Position numbers and translations under genes: made by a program | In this document: positions 28,801 to 40,800 of the stretch, in pieces | Numbering within the stretch: the stretch's first letter is position 1 | Layout of the letters: every line of letters starts with the position of its first letter | Notes under the pieces: generated by a model | What the model was told of the DNA's origin: nothing | The model's input: only the letters and a program-made list of their open reading frames with translations | Database searches by the model: none | Source of the DNA: Chinchilla lanigera | Lineage: Eukaryota > Chordata > Mammalia > Rodentia > Chinchillidae | Direction of reading: 5' to 3' | Length of the DNA stretch: 64,000 nucleotides | Assembly: GCF_000276665.1 (NCBI RefSeq) | Contig: NW_004955447.1 | Location: 17,287,743 to 17,351,742, forward strand

Positions 28801-31800
28801 AGGAAGCTGAAGGTTGAGAAGAAAGAGCTATTTTCATTTTAAATTTGTCCCTTCAATAGTGGTATGGGAGCAGACTCAAGAACAAAAATGAGAGCAACCA
28901 AGGATAATTTACTAAAATTCACCTTAAAAAGATTGAATCTGCCATCTTGCATCTCTGCACCTGGTGTAACTTCCATAGTACAGTCTTCGGCCTAAGTTAA
29001 ATAACATATTCCCCATTAAGATACCACACAATTTTTACTTGTAGGCCATATAAGACAAACTAGCTATGGCTAGTCTGTGATTTGAAACTAAGAAAATAAG
29101 ATAATCATTAATATGAAACTCTAAAAGGAAATGAAGAGAACAAAACAAACACGGTAAAGAGAATGCAAATTTTAAACTACAACTTTATAGGGAAAAATGA
29201 CTTATTTGAGGTATACAAATAGGATGGTAGAAAAGGCAAGGGAACTCCAGAATGTTTGCTAATTACCGTAATTTTATTTGTAGTAGAAGTAACTGGTATA
29301 ACTTCAAGTCCCATTCGTATCCTTTTTTGTTTTTCACAGTAAGCTTTCCAGGTATCTTCATTAAACCCGTAATTAAAATAATCAGAAAGATCAGCACCTA
29401 CAGATAAAACATATTTTTAATGTGCAAATATTTCAACTCTACAGCATAAAAAATATGATGAACCATAAAAATACAATTTTCTAATTCTATCAGTCTCACC
29501 ATTCCTTCTAATTTTACTACTTTTCAAAATTAACCAACACAAAAGACTATGAAACATTTTCATCAAAATATGTAACAAATAATGTCCAAGTCTATATTCA
29601 AAGGAATATCAGGCAACTAGCAAGATTTAATCATGTTAAGTCCTTAGTATGCATCAATTGCTTAAGGCAAACAAACAAACAAAAAAAATGACAATGAACA
29701 ACCAATATTCTAAACTGATGGTCAAAATTACTCTTCTGATGACACGAATACATTTTTGAAATTAATATAATCCGCAATAATCTTACCAGGTTTACGCCAT
29801 GGTTTATCTTCAAAAGAATCCAAATCTACCTCCAACAGTGGAACTCCATTAATGCTTCCAGGTGCATCAAGGTCTACACCTTTGACTTTTGTTCCTATTG
29901 TATAGAAATATACAATGGTAAAGAGGCTACATAAGCAAAAACTAGAACATACAAGAGCAAACATTAACATGGTTTTGCCATTCTTACCACAATCAATGGC
30001 AAGGATTCAATAAAGGGCATGTTATTTTTTTACCACAGGGAAAAGTGGGTTAAGACAAACTTTACGGTTTAACTATAACATAAACCAGATAGAGAGATTA
30101 GGGACTTATTGTTTATAAATAAGGGATTACTGTCCCAGTAAGAAATTGCTAACTTTTATGTTTTAAATCACTGTTTGGTACAGTATGTGACTGAAGAAAG
30201 ACAAACTTTTGAAAATTATAAAAGAACAACAATAATAATACTAATAAAGAACTATGTAGCCAGCACAGCTTAAGTTATTGATTTTCTGGCCCTTTATATA
30301 AAGTCTGTTTATGTCTGTGACATTTGGTCAAACATCATTATTCATTCCAAGAGCTATTACAATCTGCTTATGACCTATTCAAGACATGTGCCTTTTTTTC
30401 CTATTGATGAAGTATAAATTTTACCTGTAGTTCCATAAACTCTTCCCCCTGTCTTGATGTTAAGGTTTACAGGTGCTGTACCGTAACTCCTAAAACAAGT
30501 AAGAATTATCTGATAATCACAAAAGTACACAACACAGTAATATACACGATGCGTTACACCCCCACACAGATTCATTTATAGGAGTGGAGCTACATTTGGC
30601 TACAGAGCTATAAATGGAGAGACTGACAGGCTCACATTTTAGAAAGTGTCTTAAACTAATTTTAAAAGTCTGTTACTTGCTCAATTAAAAAAATGTTTTA
30701 AAAAAATCTGACATGTTTCCATCTCAGAACTCTCCCTGCCACTATCTCAATATCCCACAATAGCAAACTTCACAGGAAATTTGGCTAGGAAAGAAATAAT
30801 AGTTTACATACCTCTATTTCCTTATCTCCTAGTTCTTCAGCATACAGCAATGCTCCAAAAGTGACTTCTCTACCTTGTTACAAAATTAATTCAGTGGTCT
30901 CATCCCCACATTTTATGTTACTGATATAACCTCTTTTAAATATCCATGGAGTATTTTGTTCACAAAAATGGATTCATTTATGTGAAATTAAAAATAATCC
31001 TGGGATAAAAGTAGAGTAAGTACGTGCTGGTGGTAGGTGGTCAATTATTAGGGGAACAGAGGAGAAACTTCTAGAATGTAGTGTTTCTTGATCTGAATTT
31101 TGGTTCCATGAATGTATACATTTGAAAAATTACTGTGTTGTACCTTTTAATGTGGGATAGAAAAGAAATTACGAAGTTTGACAAACCTATGTTCAAATCC
31201 AAGTTTTGTCAACAATTAGTTGTATAACCTTGGCCAAGAAACTTAAACCCCATCTGTCTGCTTTGTGTAAATTTTCTGTAAGGTATTTATAGATGGTTTT
31301 CTACTTTTTTTCAAGCATCCCTGTTTTAAGTAGAAAAATCAAACATTCTAACTAAAACAAATACGCTTACACACGAGGATAGCAGGAACTGGATGAAGGC
31401 ATGACTCATGAACAAATGTATTACTAAGACCTAAAGTCACAGACAAATGGTCAGCAATATATTTCTCACAATTTATGCATGTTATTTAATTTGGTTCTTT
31501 TTCCTTCACAGGTTTAGACAACTGGACTTACTATGATTCACTGCATTGGTTTCCCTAATAATAATTTGTGTTTCAATCTCTAATTTACTAAATTTATGGG
31601 ACTTAAGTTTAAGTTACATTATTACTACCATTTTTGTGTTTTACTTTTGTTGGTTTTTTAAGACAAGGTCTTGCTACGTAGTTCAAGCTGGCCTTGAACT
31701 CACTTTGTAGCCCAGGTTGGCCTCAGACTCATGGATCCTCCTGCCTCAGCCTCCCAAAGCACTGGGACTACAGGTGTGCACCACTACACCTGGCTCTTGT

Positions 31801-34800
31801 CTTACTTTTTTAAAAAAGGACAAATGCAATAAAATATATAAATGTAGTTCCACTGCTATAAATGTGTAGTGTGACATACATAAATTCTAGTTTGAAAGTT
31901 TACAGTACAGCAAAATCAAGGACAATCTTGAAACTGTCCTCTTGTAGAACTGCTACAGGAAAAAAAAATCAAACTTTGAGTCTGAGCCACAAATGTTTGC
32001 TAAATGAGCTTCTTTGCATCCTACACCCTACTCGGCTATCTTTCACTGCCTCTTCTGTCGTTTAAAACATCACTTTTTTTAAAGCCCCCATGCCTTTTTA
32101 TTCTCTCTGTGCACAGAAGCATTGCTGTACAGAAAATCACCCTTAAGAAAATCTGATACACTGTCCAATAGACCACTGTCCTCCATAAAGTCTCAGGCTC
32201 CTCCAAGAGCCAGACATACTTGGGTTTTCTAAAAGAACTTGAAAACAAATGTGTCCACTTAAACTGACATTTAAGTGTGTTAAATCTATTTTAACTTGTT
32301 CCTCCCATATGTATTGAACTACTACTCAGGAGACCCTTCAGTTATTGAGTCCTTAAGCTCCTTCTCATCCACAACTAACCAGCTGATCATGCCGCTGCTT
32401 CTACCTACTACTCACCCAAGTACACCTTCGTATCCACCCAGCCCTACACCACCTCCGCTACATGAACTGTCACCTCACCTGACCAACTATGAATCTTAGC
32501 TCTTTTCTCTCCATCGAACCCATCCCAACTACCGCTACAAATTCATCTTTCCACATAACCTAATCTGCCTAAAAAATCCTTTAAACATTCTACAAAGACA
32601 TAACAAAAACATTGTAATTTATTCCTTACGGGACTTCATCCATCCCTTTTCATCTACCTCTCACTCCAGTTACGCAGCTGCTCCAAAGCATCTTCCACCA
32701 TGACTATGCAGTTAAGCAGCTCCCTTTCTCTAAACTCATCAGTTCTCTGCCTGTCTCATGACTCACTCAAGCACGCTGGAATGCCACCTCTGGAACTCCA
32801 ACACTCATAGGCCTTTAGTAACTATCAAAGTTTTTAAGTCACTCTATACACTTTTATCACTAATGCTACACTGACAGTGTCTCCCAATTACCTATTTTCC
32901 TATTTCTGAAAAATAAGGGCATTTTACCATTTCTTTTCTATCCCATCATCAATTAATAAACTCCAAAATAAAAACCTGCTGTTTCTATGCAACCCCTACT
33001 AAGTTAGTTAACTTTATCATTAAGCCAAGTATTTTCACAGTGAAATTTTTTTTTTTTTGGTTTTTCGGTTTTTCTCCGGTACCGGGAACCGAACTCACGA
33101 CCTTGCGCTTGCCAGGCAGGCGCTTTTGCCGCTGAGCTAAATCCCCAGCCCCACAGTGAAATTTTAAAAGGTTCTTTTTGTATCAACGGTTAAGATGGAA
33201 AAATATAAAAACAATGGAAATAGTCATTTACTGTTTGACTGGGCCAGATAAATTATATGCCTGAAAATGTTTACTAAAAATTTTAAGGTAAGCGGACTTA
33301 TTACATTAAAAAAATGGGAAAAAAGTATTTGTAAATGATTAGATGAATCTCAGCAATAACAAGCTTCCTTATATAAATTATTCCTACTTTGATCTGCTTT
33401 TCTTTATACCTAATTGATAGATAAAATGAACTTGAACAAAAGCATTGTTTCCTAAAAAATGCTATTTTTCATTTTCTAACAACTTATAATATCTAGTACT
33501 CTTTCAACACATTTTGCTGTCTAAATTATAAATCAGCCTCCAGCCAGGCATGGTGGCACAAGCCTGAAGTCACAGCAGCCACAGGCTAAGGCAGGAGGAT
33601 CACTGCAGGTTTCAGGCCAGTCGCTGTTACAGTGAGTTCAAGGCCAGCCTGAACTATACAGTGAAACCTTGTTGTAAAAATAAATACATAAGCCTCTAAA
33701 AATACTGTGCACAAAGTAAATATTTTACCGATTTTTTTTTTGCTGGCTTTCTTTTGGTTTTCAAGGGATCTATAAGAAAAATTACACTTTGCTTTAAATA
33801 GTCCTATACTTACAAATACAAACAACTTGATTTAACAAAAATCTCCTGAATATGCAATGATTATCGTAATGCAGATGATAAAGGCCTACTAGTACAAAGA
33901 CCTGTGAGTATTATACTATAAAATCCAACACTAATTAGTTACTTTCCCAAGTGGGGATGGAAAGTACATTAAGACTTTCTACCCCTGCCGGGCATGGTGG
34001 TGCACGCCTGTAATCCCAGCACTCGGGAGGCTGAGGCAGGAGGATCGTTGTGAGTTTGAGACCAGCCTGGGCTACAAAGTGAGATTAAGGCCAGCCTGAA
34101 CTGCATAGCGAGACCCTGTCTCAAAAAGATAAAAAANNNNNNNNNNNNNNNNNNNNNNNNNNNNNNNNNNNNNNNNNNNNNNNNNNNNNNNNNNNNNNNN
34201 NNNNNNNNNNNNNNNNNNNNNNNNNNNNNNNNNNNNAAAAAAAAAAAAAAAAAAAAAAAAATGTTTCTACCCCTAATGAGTAAGTGAATCTCTTTATTCC
34301 CTAAAAAGTTGCATAAAAAAACTACTGTAAAGTTGACTATAACAATAACTGAATACCTCTAATCTTCCAGAAAAAGGACTTTTCAAAGAAGCAGCTTTAC
34401 CAAAGAAATAAAATATTCACAAATATTTACATATACAGTATAATTCTGATTCCAGATAAGGTTGTTTAATGAAATTAATGAAGTTACTTTATGATTTTAT
34501 GTATCCAAGGCACAAATTTTAGTAACCACATAATACAGCCAATTTGACTTTTTTGTTTTTAATTAGGCCAGGCTGGCTTTGAACTATGTAGTTAAGGCTG
34601 GCCTTGAACTTACAGTGATTATTCTGCCTTGGCCTCCTGATTGCCAGGAATAATGTGTGCCCCCCTCACACCTGGCCATAAAGCTGATTTGAAAAACAAA
34701 AAACACTGACTCACTTCTATTACCATAACAAAATCACAAAGCATAAGCACTTTAACACAGTCCCTTCTTCTATTTATGGTTCTTTATGCATCCGAAGGAC

Positions 34801-37800
34801 AATGACAATCTGTTTACTTGGTCCAGTTTGTGGAACATGAGATTAATACATTGGCCTAAAAAGCCTAATGAATAATTAACAGCTTGAAAAATGAATTATG
34901 AAGACAAAAGTAATACATTTGAAACTATTTTATTTGCCAAAACAAATTAGGAACCTAAGTTAAGGTTCAGATAAGTAATAATGTGAAAATGATAAACACA
35001 GATGAAATTACAATTTAAGGTTATCCAATTCTAGCCACAGAATTTGAAGCCCTCAATTCTTTAAAACTTATTTTAAATGCAGGAATCAAAAACTGCTGCT
35101 TTCCTATACCTCCCTAGTTAACTGATTTTATATTTAGTAAATTATCTTTGTAGGGACATTTTGGTAAGAATTCTTTTGTATCACGTTGAGATAGAAAATT
35201 TAAACACAACAGACTGACAATCTGATACAGACACAATACATTTGTTATGTAGCTTTCACAGACTGTTAATTAAAAATAACTTACCCATACTGTGGCGCTC
35301 CTGTTTTAATGTCTCCGATAGTGACATGGACGTCATCCTCATCATCATCACTGTCACTATCACTATCATCTTCAGTCTCGGTCACTTTCTACACCAATAT
35401 AAACAATTATAAAGTCCTTTCAATAATACATTTCAACACTTAGAAAAAGCTTCTACCCACTGTATTTCAATTCATTTGCAACTTTAATGTTCTACATGAT
35501 AAATTTTTTTCTTACTTTTTACAACTGCCCTTATTGCAAAAAGGATCCAAAGTAATGTAGTAAGATATCTACCAGATAAAGCCATAAAGAAGTAAGTATT
35601 TGAGAAATTCTTTTCTTCTTACATAAGAGGAAAACAAAGCCAAGATTCACAGTACCAAAGTTAAACAATACCAACAGTAATGGAGCAATTTCATTACTCT
35701 TAGCATTCATTTACACCTAAAAGAGCCCCTGCATGCAAATCACTGAGAGAATAACTTGCACCTTTAAAGTGAAGCCATTTATGAATTTTTTGTTATGGCT
35801 CTAAAAGGCCAGTACTGTATGTACTAAAATATTATAAATAAGAATATTACTTAGGCAAAATACATTTTATATACAAGATCAAGTTTGCAAAATAAATTTC
35901 CTTCTTTCTAGTAAGATTAAAGCATACAAATATTCATAGGCTTCCAAAAACATCCATTAATGGGTATGAAATTCGGGACTAGTCACACATAAAAAGGTAA
36001 TTGCTGAAAAACCCTAACATTTAAACTTAGGTTGCAGGATTCAGTGTTTGCTTTGAAAATCAACCTCACTATGATCTATTCAGTAAATCTGCAACCATTC
36101 AGTTTTTTGAAAGCACATCAAGCTTTGCACGTTGTATTTCTTTTGTAGTCTCTTCCCATTTATTCTCCTAAGTCCTATCAATTTTTTTGATGGTACCAAA
36201 TGAAGTAGGAGATGTAAGGGGCCAGATCACACAGAATACTGGACATTATGGTAAATGTTGGCTTTATTTTTATGCAACTACAAAGCGACTGGTAAAGGTT
36301 TTAAATAGCAAAGTAACTGGATTTCAAAGTTTTATGTTTATGTTACCGGTTTTGGTACACCATTTTCAGCAGTTTCATCTTCAATTCCAGATGGAGGATT
36401 AGCACTACAAACAACAAAAGGTACCTATATCAGACACTGCTGTTGAAAGTACACACAGATTATATTACTGTTTTTCAGTTATGTCTATTAAAAACCTGAG
36501 GTGCATAACACCGGGTCCAGCAGGCCCATTCCTTACTTTTCTACAGTAAACTTGTACTTATTAGTGTAACAGTACACTATTGTGCGCCTCAGTACCTTTC
36601 CCTGAGGGATACAGAAAGAAATCTATGTGTTTACCCATTTGGTATGATGAACAGCAAGATGTGCGCACATGTGCACAAGTACCAAAATGGGGTTTTTACC
36701 CATACTATGCTCCGTCTACCTAGTTTTGTGTATGTTTACCCAAGTACAACAGAGGGTCCAACAGACTTCACAACACTCCAGAATTCCTTAAAAACACACT
36801 TTCTTTTGATTTTTCTGGTAGAAGCAGTCCAATTCAGTATAATGGCTCATGAAAAGTCAGATTTGCAAGTTTTGGAGGAGGTCAAAAGTGCATCATCAGA
36901 TTACTCATGCCTGGGTGGTGAAGATCCATTATGGTAAAACACATGCTTTCATTACAGAAGAGTGGTGTGAGTGGATGATGATGATGATGATGACGACAAC
37001 GACTTTGACACTGCCCCTGTAAGCCAAAGTTTCTGTGACAATGAAATGGAGCAAGAATCGACCCATACAGACATGGGGAATGCAGACCTCCGCGATTCAG
37101 ATGACGAAGAAAACAGCAATCTGAGTACATATTTGACAGGGGAAATGCTGTGAAATGGCCACACAATCAAATGGAACGATCCAGTGTTAGAACTGGGTCC
37201 GAAAATGTAGTGAGGATCTTGGCAGGAATGAACATACTGGACAGAATGCCAGCAATGCCATTCAATGTAAATTGTAATGGACAAAATACTACAAGATGCT
37301 GTAAAATACACGAAGGCTGAAACGCAAGTAAAGCATTCTGTATGCACCATTCAAAAATGTATTTATGATAACACATACACGTTACATATATATTACATAC
37401 GACAAACATACATGTATTATGTATTTATTATAACTAGCTGCACTGAAAGCATTGATAGGTCTCCTGTACTTAGCAGGGATTTTTCATGATCCTAGGAATG
37501 TAAGACTTACTGAAAAGCAGTAGGTCAAAATATGGCATAAAAATTTATGCCCTTGTAGATGCAAAGATTTACTATGCTTTCAATTTAGACATTTATCCTG
37601 GAATTCAATCATCAGGTCCTTATTTGTGTAGTAATAAACCAAATGACACGGTGAACAGATCTGTTGCTCTCATCTCCCGAACTATTGGAATGTGACATTC
37701 GACAACTGGTATACCAGTTTCTAACTGATGTTACTAACAGAGTACAAGTTGACCAGCACAGGAACTGCATACAGGAATAAAGCAGAAATTTCAAACGAAA

Positions 37801-40800
37801 TATTGCAATTTTAAAACAGCGAACTGTACTGTTGCAGATGGCAAAGAAAACAAACTGGTACTACTGATGTCAACATTGCACCATGATGGAAATATTGATA
37901 GGGAAACCTCAAAGAAAGGAAGCTTGAGACACAAACTTTCTACAACAAAACCAAAGGTGGACCAGATGTTGCTGATGAGTTATGCAGCAACTATAACGTC
38001 AGTCGAAACACAAAGCATTGGCCAATGGTCATGTTTTACTCCCACTTGAAACGTGTGGCATAGTTTGACAGTTTACAAAGAAAATAACAAGTGCAAAATA
38101 TCACGGAGAAATTTTCTTAGAGCACTGGGACTGGAGTTCATAAGAGATCATTTACAGCAGAGGAAAAACAAATGTTTCTGCCCAGGGAACTATGCAAAAA
38201 AAAAAAAATTGTGGACCTCACTGGCGAGCCAACAGGTGAACAGGCAGCGGCAGCATCACAAAGACCTACTATGACAAGAGGAAAGCCAAAAAGATGTCAA
38301 CTGTGTCCTACAAGAAAGTATAGGAAAATGAAACATATGTGCTACCAGCGTAAGTGATTCTTGTGCATGGAACATGCAGCTGCCATGTGTGAAGACTGCT
38401 TTGGTATGATAGTTGAAGCAAAGATTATTTTTATTTTACAGGTCCACCAGTACTTTCATCGCAGTTTGTATAGGAATTTATTTCTGATGTTATCTTTTTA
38501 GGTTTGTAAGCAAGTACACAGATGATGTGAAAATGTTGATATTTATTCCAAATATACAACACATATTAAGAATTTAATATTTATTGATATTTTATGTTCC
38601 CATTAACTACACACAGTATCACAAGAACCTCCTGACAAAACAGCAAGAGCACTGAGATGTGAAGTATATCATACAAAAAGCCCAGAAAAGCAAACCACAT
38701 GTGGTGCCAAGGTAAATGATATGTGTATATGGAACATACTGTTGTCATGTGTGCATAGACGTGATAAGAGTTTTTTCTGTAAAGTGCTATTGGTATTTTC
38801 ACTATAGTTCATGTAAAAATTTGTATTGTTCCTTTTTAGACTTTGTACACCAAAAAAATCAATGTTGAAAATTTTGATGCTTTATAAACATTCAATAAAA
38901 TTCAATGTTTTGGGGTGATTTTTTCCTATTTAGTACTCATTGTTTAATATAATAAAACTCAAAATTAAAATGAACAATCTATCAATAGAAATATGCTGCA
39001 GAATAAATGTGGGTCTGGAAGACCTGTCTCTGTGCCTTTATGACAAAATTAGTGTTATTTCTAAAGAGACTGTCTCCACTGGACGGTAAGAACAATAGGA
39101 AAATGTGTCTTTTTCCTTGTTACAGCTAATATCTTGCATAAAATACGTACTTCTGGTGAAATAATAATGGGCAACATGTAACCCCCAGCTGACTGAATAA
39201 GCTGGTAATGGGTGTGGAAGGCCCACCTGAGGACTGTTACCAAGAGCATCAAAGGAAAACTGGAAGGGAAGATAGTGTGCTGTTGATTCTCCTGGAGAAG
39301 CTTGTCATCCTGGTTTTCCTGATACGAACTAAGCTGTTCTCATGGAAGAGCTCAGGTCCTTAGTGAAGCTCAGGATGGCTATGGTTCTTCCCGGGGTAGC
39401 TCTGATCATTACCTTGAGCGCTGCTTTCTAGCTCCAGTGCACATCCCTCAGCCTGCTGGCACAGACCCTTCATCCTGCTGGTGCACTTTCTCGCTCCCAT
39501 CACTGACCTTTGATTGGGCCTTCCCAGTGTAGATCCTTGATACAGATTTGCATGAGACACTGTCATGGGCTCCAGGCCTTCAGCTGGACTCATGGAGGAC
39601 TCTGCCATGGGATCCAGGCCCTTAGCTGGATTCTCGGGGTCTCTAGTGCATGGACAGATCTCCTGAACTCTTCTGCATTTGACTTTTTAGGTATTATAAA
39701 ATAATCCTATAAATTATGTGTCCTGTATCAAATCTATACCCTTGCAAACCCTCATTACAACAAAATTGATACTAGGAATGTTGCCATTGCCTGGCTGTAT
39801 GGCTTAAGAGGCTTGGAAATTAATCTGGAGTTTTGAGAGATTGGTTACAGAGGCAGTGGCTTTGGCTCTCAGGTGGTTTTGCTTTGGCAGGAAGTTGGTC
39901 TGCACCTACTCATGTTTATGTAGAGAGACTGCCTGGGTATAAGAAAAATTTCAAGGTAGTCTACCGTTGGGATGGTGGCTTGGTTGCTATTGAGGGCTTC
40001 TGGCCAGAAGGCTGGCTCCAATGGAGCTGTGGATTGCAAGGATGAAACAGAGGAGAACATGTTGTTGAGAAGGAACAGGACAATGAAAAAAATGACCTAG
40101 GGCCTTTCAACAGAGGGGAAGAGTGTATTTGAAATGCAGGAGATCCCTTGGTGCATTTTTATTTTTTTAGCGTTGCCATGCTCTGTTGTTAAAAGTGAAT
40201 GCAAGGGCCAGAGATATAGCTCAGCGGCATAAGCACTTGCTTGGCAAGTTTGAGGCCATGAGTTCAATTTGTGGTACCAAAAAAAAAAAAAAAAAAAAAA
40301 AAAAAGTGAATGGGAAGCAAGGATTGTGACTGTAATAGCTCTCTTAAATAATGTAGTTTTTAGATACATGTTTGTACTCAGATTATTCAGTCAAAGTATT
40401 GTGACTTTAACCTTGAATTTTGAGAACCCTCTAAATATTTGCTTTTGGTGTGGAAATGAGTGCAATAAGTGTATATATGTAATTGTTATATTAATATAAA
40501 TCTGTACAGTTCAAGACACGTCAATTTTTTACAAATCTGCCATGGGAGACTGAGGTTTAAGGAAATGTGTCTCATTACCCAGTTGGCCGGGGTGGATTTA
40601 CTAATTGTCAATTTGTAACACCCAGCTCAATTGAACATGCATGGTGTTGGGTGTCAGCCCACCTGAGGACTGTTGCCACGAGCACCAAAGGAAAACTGGA
40701 GGGCAAGACGGTGTGCTATTGATTCTCCTGGAGAAGTCTGTTACACTGGTTTTCATGATATGAACGGAAGAGCTCAGGTCCTCACTATAGCTGTGGATGG

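Larger units (their letters stand above)
22619..28922 (-). other. FIP1L1 intron 9
   Basis: 6.3 kb with B1s at 22874, 24062 and 26527, an L2 end at 24340, two tiny retroposition scars (24977 and 26353) and a composite SINE at 26853. Nothing was recognised in 23020-24050, 25030-26330 or 27070-28920. Confidence 0.8.
28992..30424 (-). other. FIP1L1 introns 8, 7 and 6 (with exons 8 and 7 between)
   Basis: Three short introns (28992-29266, 29398-29786, 29895-30424), AT-rich and free of recognisable SINEs. This is the densest coding cluster of the gene in the window and it encodes the Fip1 motif. Confidence 0.85.
30490..35284 (-). other. FIP1L1 intron 5
   Basis: 4.8 kb with a MIR (31180), B1s (31646, 33543, 33987, 34553), an ID SINE (33050), an L2-like piece (32660) and one assembly gap. 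Region 30940-31170 may be an old L1 3' end, but I could not confirm this. Confidence 0.8.
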
